A stretch of DNA of 64,000 nucleotides from Novilysobacter selenitireducens. Its GTDB lineage: Bacteria > Pseudomonadota > Gammaproteobacteria > Xanthomonadales > Xanthomonadaceae. A program made the position numbers and the translations under genes. The notes beneath the pieces were generated by a model, which ran no database searches, was not told the DNA's origin, and saw nothing but the letters and a program-made list of their open reading frames with translations. The stretch spans positions 124,001 to 188,000 of the forward strand of contig NZ_JAINZW010000006.1 in assembly GCF_020026895.1 (NCBI RefSeq). The letters are read 5' to 3'. Shown piece after piece: positions 43,579-53,400 of this stretch. Position 1 is the first letter of the stretch; every line of letters begins with the position of its first letter.

Positions 43579-44881
43579 CGAGCACCGCCTCGTCGTCGGT
43601 CACGCGCTGCAGCAACAGCTTGTCGATGCGCGGGCCGTCCAGGTCGACCACTTCCACCCGCCAGTCATCCCAGGTGAAGTGCTCGCCCACGTGCGGGATG
43701 CGGCCGAAGTGGGCGATCACCATGCCGGCGGCGGTGTGGAAGTCGTGCTCGTCCTCGTCGGGCAGGCGGTCGCCTTCGACCAGCTCGCGCAGGTCGTCCA
43801 CGTGCAGCGAGCCATCGATCAGGTAGGACCCGTCCTCGCGCAGGATGACCGGTGCCTGGTCGGGGACCGACTCGTGCGACTGGATGCGGCCGATCACCGC
43901 GCCCATCAGGTCGTTGATCGTCACCAGGCCGGTGATGTCGCCGTACTCGTCGACCACCAGCGCCAGCGACTGCTGCTCTTCGCGGAAGATCTCCAGCAGC
44001 TTGAGCGCGTGGGTCGACTCGGAAACGAACAGCGTTTCGCGCAACCGGTTGAACAGGTCCGGCGTCGCGACGCCCAGGTCCTCCAGCAGCGACTTGGCCT
44101 CCAGGACGCCGACCACCTCGCGGTCGTTGCCGCGGTATACCGGGAAGCGCGAGAAGGGGCTCTCGCGCATCGTCGCCAGGTTGGCCTCGACCGACGCGTC
44201 GATGTCCAGCCAGGTGATGCGCGTGCGCGGCGTCATGATGCTTTCGGTGGTGCGGTCGCCGAGGCTGAGCACGCGGTACATCATCTTGCGCTCGTCGGCG
44301 TCGATGACGCCCTGCTCGTGGCTTTCGCTCACCAGCATCCGGATCTCTTCTTCAGTGACCTGCGCCGCTTCGGTCTTGTCCAGGCGCAGCAGCTTGAGCA
44401 GGAAGCGCGTGCTCATGCTCAGCAGCCACACGGCGGGCGTGGCCGCCTTGGCGACGGCATGCATCGGCAGCGCCACCAGGCTGGCCAGCTTTTCCGGTGC
44501 CAGCAGCGCCAACCGCTTGGGCAGCAGTTCGCCCAGCACGATGGTGAGGTAGGTGATCAGCGCCACCGCCAGCACCACGCCGACATCGCTGGCGTACTCG
44601 CCCAGTGCCGGCACGTTGGCGGCCAGCCAGAGGCCGATCGCGCGGCCGATGGCGTCGCCGCCGAACATGCCGGTGAGGATCGCGATCAGGGTGATCCCGA
44701 CCTGCACGGTCGACAGGAAGCGCTCGGGGTGCTCGGCCAGCTCCAGCGCCTTGCGCGAGCTGCGGTGGGTGGCCCCCATCTGCTTGAGGCGGGGCTTGCG
44801 CGCCGTCACCACCGACATCTCCGACAACGCGAAGAAGGCGTTCAGGGCGATCAGTACCAGGACGATCATCAGCTCGACCAT
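43562..44881 (-). CDS. CNNM/CorC-HlyC family transporter-like protein (DUF21, CBS pair, CorC domain)
   Basis: The 439-residue protein starts with a DUF21 membrane domain (LNAFFALSEMSVVTARKPRL, later LGELLPKRLAL). Two CBS domains follow (MTPRTRITWLDIDASVEA and the EEQQSLALVVDEYGDITGLVTINDLM block), then a C-terminal CorC_HlyC domain (DGSYLIDGSLHVDDL, HTAAGMVIAHFGRIPHVGEHF). The family is linked to Mg2+ and Co2+ resistance or efflux; older annotation calls it haemolysin. The downstream ExoD gene overlaps it. The start ATG at 44881 is divergent from the phosphate-transport genes. Confidence 0.9.
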   Translation of the reverse strand: MVELMIVLVLIALNAFFALSEMSVVTARKPRLKQMGATHRSSRKALELAEHPERFLSTVQVGITLIAILTGMFGGDAIGRAIGLWLAANVPALGEYASDVGVVLAVALITYLTIVLGELLPKRLALLAPEKLASLVALPMHAVAKAATPAVWLLSMSTRFLLKLLRLDKTEAAQVTEEEIRMLVSESHEQGVIDADERKMMYRVLSLGDRTTESIMTPRTRITWLDIDASVEANLATMRESPFSRFPVYRGNDREVVGVLEAKSLLEDLGVATPDLFNRLRETLFVSESTHALKLLEIFREEQQSLALVVDEYGDITGLVTINDLMGAVIGRIQSHESVPDQAPVILREDGSYLIDGSLHVDDLRELVEGDRLPDEDEHDFHTAAGMVIAHFGRIPHVGEHFTWDDWRVEVVDLDGPRIDKLLLQRVTDDEAVLDDATR

Positions 44882-45217
44882 GTCGGCGCCTCCAGGCGGT
44901 CAGGAGCGGGGCGCGGGTCGGGCAGGGGACGCAGCGGGGTCGGACGCGCTGGGCGTCCGCGGGGCGTTCGAGGGTCGTCGTCCATGTGGATGCGGTGAGG
45001 GCGGGGGCGGGTATTGCAGTGAACGGGTGTCACGGTGAAGCGGTCCGATACTAGCAGGTCACTCCCGTGCAACCCGCGTGACAGCGGGGTGGCGCAAGCC
45101 GGCCGTTTCACGGCATTGCCGGCCTCCCGGCCCGCGCGATTGTCACCAAACCGTCATAATCGCGCCCGCAGACCGGCCGGGCCCTCCGCCCCGGCCTCCG
45201 AGAGAGGCTTCCACCGC
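44882..45217. other. 336-base divergent region, CorC-like gene / PhoU-like gene
   Basis: No gene is seen. The left half is GC rich with direct GGGGCG-type runs. The right half holds a Pho-box-like motif at 45140-45157 and an AGAGAGG ribosome-binding site before the ATG at 45218. Several GTCAC words (45021, 45059, 45142) occur in the region. Confidence 0.55.
45140..45157 (+). promoter_or_regulatory. Probable Pho box upstream of the phosphate-transport operon
   Basis: TTGTCAC-CAAA-CCGTCAT has the PhoB pattern of two 7-mers (CTGTCAT-like) separated by four A-rich bases. It lies 61 bases upstream of the PhoU-like ATG, and TCATAAT at its end could be part of a -10 element. Confidence 0.6.
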
Positions 45218-45844
45218 ATGTTTTCCCTGCAGACGATCTTCGGCCAAGGCAACCAGTTCTACACCCTGCTGGAGGACGCCGCGGTCGCTGCGCACGACAG
45301 CACCAAGGCGCTCCACGCCATGCTCAAGGCGGCCGACCGCCAGCCGTCGCTGGACGCGTTCAAGCTGGCCCGCCAGCGCGAGCGCGACGCCTCCGAGAAG
45401 ATCAGCCAGTCGCTGGTCGACAGCTTCATCACGCCGATCGAGCGTGAGGACATCGAAGCCCTGGGTTCGGCGCTCTACAAGATCCCCAAGCAGGTCGAGA
45501 AGTTCGCCGATCGCTACTCGCTGGCCACCCAGCACTTGGCGCACATCGACTTCGCCCCGCGCGCTGCGATGCTCGAGCAGGCCGCCGGCGTGGTGGTGGA
45601 AATGGTGCGCAAGCTCAAGCTGATGAAGCTCGAGCCGATGAAGGCGCTGGGCGACCAGCTGCGTTTTATCGAGAACGAGGCGGATCGGCTGATGCTGGAG
45701 CTGTACCGCGAAATCTACTCCGGCAAGCTCGACCCGCTGCAGATGTTCCTGCTCAAGGAGTTCTTCGAGATCCTGGAGAAGGCCATCGACCGCTGCCGCG
45801 AGGCGGGCGTGGTGGCGTACGAAATCGTGCTGAAGAACTCCTGA
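45218..45844 (+). CDS. DUF47 PhoU-like phosphate transport regulator
   Basis: The 208-residue helical protein matches the DUF47/PhoU-like family (TIGR00153). It has FNxFF-like TIFGQGNQFYTLLEDAAVAAHDS, the long helices with DASEKISQSLVDSFITPIEREDIEAL, and EIYSGKLDPLQMFLLKEFFEILEKAIDRC. The family is nearly always encoded directly upstream of pit genes and is thought to regulate or assist low-affinity phosphate transport. pit follows 10 bases after the stop, and a Pho box precedes the pair. Confidence 0.9.
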   Translation: MFSLQTIFGQGNQFYTLLEDAAVAAHDSTKALHAMLKAADRQPSLDAFKLARQRERDASEKISQSLVDSFITPIEREDIEALGSALYKIPKQVEKFADRYSLATQHLAHIDFAPRAAMLEQAAGVVVEMVRKLKLMKLEPMKALGDQLRFIENEADRLMLELYREIYSGKLDPLQMFLLKEFFEILEKAIDRCREAGVVAYEIVLKNS

Positions 45845-45854
45845 GGCCGGCGGG

Positions 45855-46982
45855 ATGCTGACGCTGGTCATCACCGTCGTGCTCGTCGCGCTGATCTTCG
45901 AGTACATCAACGGCTTCCACGACACCGCCAACTCCATCGCCACGGTGGTGGCCACCAAGGTGCTCTCGCCGATGCAGGCGGTGGGCCTGGCGGCAGGCAT
46001 GAACCTGATCGGTGCGCTGGCCGGAACCGCGGTCGCCAAGACCATCGCGTCGGGCCTGATCGACGTGGGCGTGGTGGAGGTCGGCTCGCAACTGATCCTG
46101 TGCGCGCTGATGGGCGGCATCATCTGGAACCTCATCACCTGGTGGGTGGGCCTGCCGTCGTCCTCCTCGCACGCACTGATCGGCGGCCTGCTGGGCGCGG
46201 CGCTGGCCGCGGCGTCCAACGACACCGGCGCCATCATCTGGTCGGAGCCGGCCGAGCCGCTCTACAAGAGCGCAGGCGTGTTGTGGAAGGTCATCGTGCC
46301 GATGGTGTCCTCGCCGGTGCTCGGCTTCACTGCCGGCTTCCTGGTGATGGGCGTGCTGTTCTTCGTCATCTCGATGATGGCGCGCAGCGGCGGTGTGCTG
46401 GCACGCGCAGCCCGCCCGCGCTGGGTCAACAGCTTCTTTGGCAAGTTCCAGATCCTCAGCGCCGCCGGCATGGGCTTTGCCCACGGCATGAACGACGCGC
46501 AGAAGACGATGGGCATCATCGCGCTGGCGCTGGTGGGCGCGCAGGCCGCGGGCACGCTGGACGACCTCCCGGGCTGGCTCGCCTTCCTGCATCCGTCCGA
46601 CGCCGCGCTGGCCGAGGGCGATATCGATACTTGGATCAAGATCACCTGCGCGCTGGTGATGGCCGCCGGTACCGCCGCCGGCGGCTGGCGCATCATCAAG
46701 ACGCTGGGCCACAAGCTGGTCAAGCTGCACCCGATCCACGGCTTCGCCGCCGAGACCAGCGCCGCCTCGGTGATCCTGGCCGCCTCTTCGCTGGGTATCC
46801 CGGTGTCGACCACCCACAACATCTCCGCGGCGATCATGGGCGTGGGCACCGCCAAGCGCCTCAACGCCATCAAGTGGACCGTGGTGGAGAAGATGATCTG
46901 GGCGTGGATCCTGACCATCCCGATGGCCGGCGGCCTGGCCTACCTGATGTTCGTCGGCATGCGGTCGATCGGCTGGGCCTGA
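45855..46982 (+). CDS. pit: Inorganic phosphate transporter, PiT family
   Basis: The 375-residue membrane protein of the PiT family imports phosphate or metal-phosphate. Its two family repeats are EYINGFHDTANSIATVVATKVLSP near the N terminus and GMGFAHGMNDAQKTMGIIALAL in the second half. GLPSSSSHALIGGLLGAAL and GIPVSTTHNISAAIMGVG are the two inverted GxxSxxH-type repeats. It forms an operon with the DUF47 gene. The order DUF47-pit with a Pho box suggests use when phosphate is low, though PiT systems are often constitutive. Confidence 0.94.
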   Translation: MLTLVITVVLVALIFEYINGFHDTANSIATVVATKVLSPMQAVGLAAGMNLIGALAGTAVAKTIASGLIDVGVVEVGSQLILCALMGGIIWNLITWWVGLPSSSSHALIGGLLGAALAAASNDTGAIIWSEPAEPLYKSAGVLWKVIVPMVSSPVLGFTAGFLVMGVLFFVISMMARSGGVLARAARPRWVNSFFGKFQILSAAGMGFAHGMNDAQKTMGIIALALVGAQAAGTLDDLPGWLAFLHPSDAALAEGDIDTWIKITCALVMAAGTAAGGWRIIKTLGHKLVKLHPIHGFAAETSAASVILAASSLGIPVSTTHNISAAIMGVGTAKRLNAIKWTVVEKMIWAWILTIPMAGGLAYLMFVGMRSIGWA

Positions 46983-47020
46983 TCGCGGTTTCCTTCGCGG
47001 GTAGCTGATGTAGATCCCGG

Positions 47021-47054
47021 AGCCGGCGCGCTGCACGCGTGCCGGCTTCTCTTT
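47021..47054 (+). terminator. Probable terminator after pit
   Basis: The stem AGCCGGCGCG / CGCGTGCCGGCT (one small bulge, CTGCA loop) is followed by TCTCTTTAT, about 40 bases after the pit stop. Confidence 0.65.
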
Positions 47055-47118
47055 ATGATTCGGGCGTCCCCGGGATGGGGGCATTGGCCCACGCCGCCGC
47101 ACCGGTGGCCCGACAAGG

Positions 47119-48900
47119 ATGTTGACGATGATGCCTTCCAGAACCCGAACAGGGCTGGCGCTTGCGAGCGCGGCCGCCGCCGGCGTGGCCGGCCTGTACC
47201 TCGCCGGTTGGCTGGCACTGGCGCTGCTGCAGGTCGATGCGCCACTGCGCTGGGACACGTGGTGGGGCTACGCGCGTGTACTGGACCTGCCACAGCTGGC
47301 GCCCCATGCCGGACGCGTGCGGCTGGCGGGATGGGTGGGCTTCGGCCTGCCGGCGCTGGTCGCGCTCGTGCCCGTCTTCCTGCTGCTGCGCCCGCGCAAG
47401 CAGGCGCTGCATGGCGACGCCCGTTTCGCCCGCGGTGGTGAACTGGCGCGGCTGGGCCTGCTCAAGCCATCCGACGATGGCCTGGTCGTCGGGCGACTGG
47501 GCCGCAAGCTGGTGCGGCTGCCGGGCCAGCAGTTCGCGTTGCTGGCCGCGCCGACGCGGTCCGGCAAGGGCGTGGGCGTGGTGGTGCCCAACCTGCTGGA
47601 GTACCGCGGCTCGGTCGTCGTACTCGACATCAAGCAGGAGAACTTCGACCTCACCAGCGGCTGGCGCGCCGCGCAGGGGCAGGCGGTCTACCTGTTCAAT
47701 CCATTCGCCGAGGACGGACGCACCCACCGCTGGAACCCGCTGGCCTATGTCTCCCAGGACCCGTCGTTGCGCGTCTCGGACCTGCAGGCCATCGCGGCGA
47801 TGCTGTATCCGGATGGCGACGACAAGCAGAAGTTCTGGGTCAGCCAGGCGCGCAATGCGTTCCTGGCGTTCGCGCTGTACCTGTTCGAGAACTTCGACGA
47901 CCAGGTCGCCATCGGCATGCCCGAGTCGCTGTACCAGTTCCCGAACCTGGGGCGGTTGTTCCGGCTGTCGTCGGGCGACGGCACGGCGCTGCGCGACTAC
48001 CTGCAGGCGCTGTCCCGGCAGCCGTTCCTCGGGGAGCCGGCGCGCAACGCATTCGCCACGCTGTTGTCGCAGGCCGACGAGACGCTCGCCTCCATCCTCG
48101 GCACGCTCAAGGAGCCGCTCAATCCGTGGGTAAGCCCGGTGCTGGACGCGGCCACCAGCGCCAATGATTTCCTGCTGACCGACGTGCGCAAGCGGCCGAT
48201 GAGCATCTACGTGGCCATCGCGCCCAACAAGCTGGCCGAGGCCAGGCTCATCCTCAACCTGTTCTTCAGCCAGCTGATCCACCTCAACACGCGCGAGCTG
48301 CCGCAAGCCAACCCCGCGCTCAGGCACCAGTGCCTGCTGCTGATGGACGAGTTCACCGCCATCGGCCGCGTCGACATCATCGCCTCGGCCGTGGCGTACA
48401 TGGCCGGCTACAACCTGCGCCTGCTGCCGATCATCCAGTCGTTGGCGCAGCTCGACGCCGTGTACGGCAAGGACGTCGCGCGCACGCTGGTGACCAACCA
48501 CGCCATGCAGATCCTGTTCGCCCCGCGCGAACAGCGCGACGCCAACGACTACTCGGAGATGCTCGGCTACACCACGGTGCGCCGCCGCAACAGGACGCGC
48601 CAGCGCGGCCTGCGCCGCGACGTGTCGATCAGCGAGTCCGAAGAGCGCCGCGCGCTGATGCTGCCACAGGAGCTCAAGGCCATGGGTCCGAAGCAGCAGG
48701 TGCTGGTGTACGAAGGCCTCGCCCACCCGATCAAATGCACGAAGATCCGCTATTACGAAGACCGACATTTCACCGCGCGGCTGCTGCCGCCGGTGCACGT
48801 GCCGGCGTTGGCCCGCGAGGACGTGGGGATTGCGCGGACAGCGACGCCAGCAGCACGTCAGCCACCCGATCGGGCGGCCAGCGCAGCAGCGACGGGTTGA
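47119..48900 (+). CDS. VirD4/TraG-type conjugative coupling ATPase, orphan
   Basis: The 593-residue product is a type IV coupling protein. Two N-terminal spans (about residues 10-33 and 73-95) are followed by the ATPase domain, with Walker A in LLAAPTRSGKGVGVVVPNLL (about residue 143), SVVVLDIKQENFDLTSGWR, FNPFAEDGRTHRWNPL, Walker B in CLLLMDEFTAIG (about residue 407) and the closing LPQELKAMGPKQQVLVYEG. It resembles the VirD4 of Xanthomonas antibacterial type IV secretion systems, but no other vir, tra, relaxase or effector gene lies within the window. The last 131 bases overlap an antisense aldolase-like gene. The C-terminal 30 residues (Ala/Pro/Arg rich) look unconserved. Starts at 47119, 47128 or 47131 are possible. 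Confidence 0.87.
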   Translation: MLTMMPSRTRTGLALASAAAAGVAGLYLAGWLALALLQVDAPLRWDTWWGYARVLDLPQLAPHAGRVRLAGWVGFGLPALVALVPVFLLLRPRKQALHGDARFARGGELARLGLLKPSDDGLVVGRLGRKLVRLPGQQFALLAAPTRSGKGVGVVVPNLLEYRGSVVVLDIKQENFDLTSGWRAAQGQAVYLFNPFAEDGRTHRWNPLAYVSQDPSLRVSDLQAIAAMLYPDGDDKQKFWVSQARNAFLAFALYLFENFDDQVAIGMPESLYQFPNLGRLFRLSSGDGTALRDYLQALSRQPFLGEPARNAFATLLSQADETLASILGTLKEPLNPWVSPVLDAATSANDFLLTDVRKRPMSIYVAIAPNKLAEARLILNLFFSQLIHLNTRELPQANPALRHQCLLLMDEFTAIGRVDIIASAVAYMAGYNLRLLPIIQSLAQLDAVYGKDVARTLVTNHAMQILFAPREQRDANDYSEMLGYTTVRRRNRTRQRGLRRDVSISESEERRALMLPQELKAMGPKQQVLVYEGLAHPIKCTKIRYYEDRHFTARLLPPVHVPALAREDVGIARTATPAARQPPDRAASAAATG

Positions 48901-49993
48901 CCTGCATCGCGAATTCCGTGGCCCCTGGCGGGCCGCCCGGCAGCAGCACGCCGCGCTGGGCAGCGCGCTCTGCCAGTGCGTCCAGGTCCGTGCCCGGTGC
49001 CGACAGGAAGAACCGGCTGGTGCCGCGCTCCAGCTTGCGGGCCTTGAAGCGACCGCTGGCTTCGAGCCGTGCGATCAGGAGGTCGGCCGCGGCCCACGCT
49101 TTCGCGTAGTCGTCCTCGTACCGCGCCAGATGCTGCGGCACCAACGCAAGCGTCGGCCATGCCTGCGGCAGCGAGGCACCGAACATCCGCCGCATGTGCG
49201 ACAGCCCGCTGATCGTCGCCTCGTCACCGGCCAGCACCGCGCCGGCGGTGCCGTTGAAGTGCTTCCACAGCGACACGTACACCGTGTCGAACAGCGCGGC
49301 GATCCCGGCCACGCGGCGCCCGGTGTGGAGCGGCAGGTTGAACAGCCGCGCGCCGTCCAGGTGCAGTCGGATGCCGCGCTCGCGCGCATACGTCGACAAT
49401 CGCTCGGTCTGCGCGAGGTCGGCCATGGCGTGGTCCAGTCGGCGTACCGGCGACTCGAGCGAGATGACGCCCACCGGGTTGGGCACGCGCCCGTGTGCCG
49501 AGCGTTCGACCCACGGCGCAACGTCCTCAACGGTCAGCGTCGCGCGCCCTTCGACGAGCGGCACCAGGTTGAGGCCGCTGAGCGTGGCGGCGCCGTCGCC
49601 GCTGTCGTTGTAGAGATGGCTGTCGGCCTGCACCAGCACGCGCCGGTCGGCGCCGGCCAATGTGCGCACCGCGAGGTGGTTGGCGAGCGTGCCCGACGGC
49701 AGGTAGACGGCGGCGGGCTTGCCCAGCCGCTGGGCGAATGCACGCTCGATGCCGGCCACCAGCCCGCCGTTGGAATACCCGTCCGGCGACCACCCGCCCG
49801 CATCGACCGCCGCCTGCAAATGGCGTGCGTACTGGGCAGGATCCAGCCCCAGTCCGTCGGACCAGAAGTTGACGGGCAGTTGCGAGGCCAGGCCGTCGGT
49901 CGGCTCCGAAGCGGCGGCCGACAGCCCGGGCCAGCCCAGCAACGGTGCGGCCGCCGTAACGCTGCCAGCGGCCAGGAATGCGCGTCGGTCCAT
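48770..49993 (-). CDS. Exported threonine-aldolase/beta-eliminating-lyase-like protein
   Basis: The 407-residue protein begins with a Tat-type signal (MDRRAFLAAGSVTAAAPLLG, cleavage likely near SAAASEP). The rest is a fold-type I PLP enzyme of the threonine aldolase family: VYLPSGTLANHLAVRTLAG, VLVQADSHLYNDSGDGAATLSG, VISLESPVRR, RLHLDGARLFNLPLHTG (Asp binding PLP) and the lysine segment VYVSLWKHFNGTAGAVLAG (about residue 243). Aldolases of this family are normally cytoplasmic, so export of a folded holoenzyme through Tat is unusual. The C-terminal tail (RPRGPTPARAPAAAAAR) falls in the overlap with the VirD4 gene and looks like read-through of an ancestral stop. Confidence 0.82.
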   Translation of the reverse strand: MDRRAFLAAGSVTAAAPLLGWPGLSAAASEPTDGLASQLPVNFWSDGLGLDPAQYARHLQAAVDAGGWSPDGYSNGGLVAGIERAFAQRLGKPAAVYLPSGTLANHLAVRTLAGADRRVLVQADSHLYNDSGDGAATLSGLNLVPLVEGRATLTVEDVAPWVERSAHGRVPNPVGVISLESPVRRLDHAMADLAQTERLSTYARERGIRLHLDGARLFNLPLHTGRRVAGIAALFDTVYVSLWKHFNGTAGAVLAGDEATISGLSHMRRMFGASLPQAWPTLALVPQHLARYEDDYAKAWAAADLLIARLEASGRFKARKLERGTSRFFLSAPGTDLDALAERAAQRGVLLPGGPPGATEFAMQVNPSLLRWPPDRVADVLLASLSAQSPRPRGPTPARAPAAAAAR

Positions 49994-50038
49994 GCGATCT
50001 TCCCTGCAGGTGTCGTTCCGGTCCCGGGCCTGCTTGCC

Positions 50039-50257
50039 TCAGTGGCCCCGCGTGGCGTCGTCGTCCGATGCCTGCGCCTCGCGCGCGATGCGCATCGCCT
50101 GCAACAGGAAGGCCAGCATCATGCCGATGCCCAGGACGATCAGCGCGATGCGCCACAGCCCGAGGCCGTCCATCACGATGCCGAGTGTGTTGAGGCTGAT
50201 GCCGATCACCAGCAGCGGAATGCGCTGGGCGATCTCCGGATTCATGTTGTTGTCCAT
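50039..50257 (-). CDS. Small two-span membrane protein
   Basis: The 72-residue product has two hydrophobic segments (IPLLVIGISLNTLGIVM and IALIVLGIGMMLAFLLQAM) and a charged C-terminal tail (REAQASDDDATRGH). The ATG at 50257 follows GGGGGAG on the minus strand. It lies 45 bases upstream of the exported aldolase gene on the same strand and could share its transcript. I do not recognise a family. Confidence 0.6.
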   Translation of the reverse strand: MDNNMNPEIAQRIPLLVIGISLNTLGIVMDGLGLWRIALIVLGIGMMLAFLLQAMRIAREAQASDDDATRGH

Positions 50258-50350
50258 GTGCTCCCCCACGTGGAGGCTGGAGCCTAGCAGGAGGACCGGC
50301 GGTCTGTCCGTGCACTGCGGCACGGCAACGGTAATGCGCCAATCGCCCCT

Positions 50351-50418
50351 GTAGGAGCGACGTGAGTCGCGACCTCAACGCTCGGCCGAGGCTCGGTCGC
50401 GACTCACGTCGCTCCTAC
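50351..50418. repeat. Inverted REP pair, GAGCGACGTGAGTCGC type
   Basis: GTAGGAGCGACGTGAGTCGC (from 50351) and its reverse complement (ending CTAC at 50418) are perfect copies around a 25-base spacer. The right unit's GTAG foot lies 14 bases after the stop of the RND pump gene. Confidence 0.9.
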
Positions 50419-50432
50419 AACGGAGCCGACTG

Positions 50433-53400
50433 TCAGCCGGTCGCCGGCTCCGCCTTGCCGCCACGGAACCTCCGCGCGAACCAGTCGCCGACATCGTGCA
50501 GCACGGTATACGCCGCCGGCACCACGATCAGGCTGAGCAGGGTGGAGGTGATCAGGCCGCCGATCACCGCCCACGCCATCGGCGCGCGGAAGCTGGAATC
50601 GCCCGACAGGCCCAGCGCCAGCGGCAGCATGCCCGCGCCCATCGCCAGCGTCGTCATGATCACCGGCCGCGCGCGCTTGCGGCAGGCATCGACCAGCGCG
50701 TCGTGCTGCGACAGGCCGTGTTCGTCCTCGGCCATCACCGCGTAGTCCACCAGCAGGATCGAGTTCTTGGTCGCCACGCCGATCAGCATCAGCAGGCCGA
50801 TCAGCGCCGGCAGCGACAGCATGTTCTGCGTCAGCAGCAGCGCGCCGAACGCGCCGCCGGCCGACAGCGGCACCGCGGTGAGGATCGTTACCGGCTGCAC
50901 CGGGTGGTTGAACAGCAACAACAGCACCATGTAGATGCACACGATGCCCGCGGCCATCGCCAGCGCGAAGCCGGTGAACAATTCGACGAACACCTCGGCA
51001 TCGCCGGTATTGAGGAAGTCCACGCCCGCCGGCAGGTTGTTGACGCTGGGCAACTGCTGCACTTCCTGCATCACCTCGCCCAGCGGCCGGCCGTTGAGCT
51101 CCGCCGTCAGGGTGACGTTGCGCTGGCGCTTGTAGCGCGAAATCACCGACGGGCCGCTGCCGGTCTCGATGTCGGCCACCGCCGACAGCGGCACCGGGCC
51201 CTGGTTGCCACGCACCTGCAGCTGGCCGACCAGCGACGGGTCGCGCAGGTCCTCGCGCGCGAAGCCGACGCGGATCGGGATCTGCCGGTCGGGCAGGTTG
51301 AGCTTGGCCATGCGCTGCGTGTAGTCGCCGGCCGTCGCCACGCGCGCGGCCTCGGCAATCGCGGCCGTCGATACGCCCAGCTCGGCGGCGCGCGCCGGGT
51401 CGGGCACGATGCGGATCTCGGGCCGCAGCAGCGAGGCCGACGACGAGATGCTGCCCAGGCCTTCAAGCTGGCGCAGGTCCCGCTCCACCGCCGCGGCGGC
51501 GTCGTGCAGCTTTTCCGGATCGTCGCCGGCCAGCACCAGTTGCATCAGCTCGCCCGGCTCGGCGCTGACGAAGCTGACACGGGTGCCGGGCAGGTCGGCC
51601 AAGCGCTGGCGAACCTCCTGCTCGAGCGCCTTCTGATCGCGGTCGCGGTCGTCCGACGGGCCCCAGTCCACCACCAGCGTCGCCTTGCGCGGGTCGCCGG
51701 TACCGGTGCGCGACGGGTCGCCCAGGTCCAGCACGCTGCCGACCATGGTGAAGACCTGCTGCAGTTCGGGGATCGCGGCCAGCCGCTCGCGCGCCTGCTC
51801 GGTCACTGCCACGGTTTCCTCGATCGGCGTGCCCGGAGGCAGCTCGATGCTGAGGTTACTGCGGCCCTGGTCGGAGGTGGGGATGAAGGTCGTCGGGATG
51901 AACGGCACCATCGCCAGCGACAGCACGAACAGCCCGAACGCGATCCACAGCGTGCGCGCGCGGTGCCGCAGTGCCGCGTCCACCCAGCCCAGGTAGCGCT
52001 TCATCAGCTTCGATTCGGCGACGTTGTCGGCGTGTGGCTTGAGCAGGTAGGCCGCCATCATCGGGGTGAGCAGTCGCGCCACCAGCAGCGAGAACATCAC
52101 CGCCGTGGCCGCGGTCCAGCCGAACTCTCGGAAGAACTTGCCGGCGATGCCCGGCATGAAGGCCACGGGCACGAACACCGCCGCCAACGTCGCCGAGGTC
52201 GCGATCACCGCCGTGCCGATCTCGTCGGCCGCCTCGCGCGCGGCCTCGCGTGGCGTCTTGCCCATGCCCAGGTGGCGCACGATGTTTTCGATCTCGACGA
52301 TCGCATCGTCCACCAGGATGCCGACCACCACCGACAGCGCCAGCAGCGTAATGATGTTGAGCGAGAAGCCCAGGAAGTAGATGACCGCGAAGGTGGGGAT
52401 GATCGACAGCGGCAGCGCCACCGCGCTCACCCACGTCGCGCGCCAGTCGCGCAGGAACAGCCACACCACCACCAGCGCCAGTAGTGCGCCTTCCCACAGC
52501 ATCGTCATCGACGACGAGTAGGAGCGCTCGGTCTCGTCGACCATGTTGCTGACCAGGTCGAACTCTACGCCCGGGTGCGAAGCGGCCAGGTCATCCAGCG
52601 TTTCCTGCACCTGCGCCTTGACGTCCAGCTCGTCCGAGCCGCGGCTGCGCGACACCGAGAAGCCCACGACGGATTCGCCGTCCAGCAGTGCCACCTGGCT
52701 GGGGTCGGCGGCGGCATCGCTGACGGTGGCGATCGACGACAGCCGCACCGCACGGCCGTCGGCCAGGCTGATGGTGTAGTCGCGCAGCTGGCGCACGTCC
52801 TCGACGGTGCCCACGGTGCGGATGGTCTGCTGCTCGCCGCCGATCTCGGTGCGCCCGCCGGGGCGCTCGACCTGGATCTGCGCGAGCTGCTGCGAGACCT
52901 CAGCCGCCGTCACCCCGAAGGCATGCAGCTGCTGCGGGTCCAGGTCGATGCGGATCTGCCGCTCGATGCCGCCGATGCGCGACACCTGCGCGACGCCGTC
53001 CACGCCGTAGAGCGCGCGCGACACGTCGCGGTCGACGAACCACGACAGCTGGTCGGGCGCCATCGACGGCGCCGACACCGCGTACGTCAGCAGCGCGCCG
53101 CCGATCTCGACCTTGCTGACCAGCGGCTCCTGGATGTCCTGCGGCAGGTCGGTGCGCACCCGCGTCACCGCGTCCTTGGTCTCGTCGAGCGCGGCGTCGA
53201 TGTCCACCGACAGCTCGAACTCGATCATCGTCGTGCTGGTGCCCTCGGTCACCGTCGACACCACGCGCTTGATGTCGGGGATCGTCGCGACCGAGTCCTC
53301 GATGCGGCGCGTGACTTCCGTTTCCAGCTGCGAGGGCGACGCGCCCGGCTGCAGCACCGTCACCGTGGTCATCGGGAAGGCGATGTCCGGGAAGCGCGCC

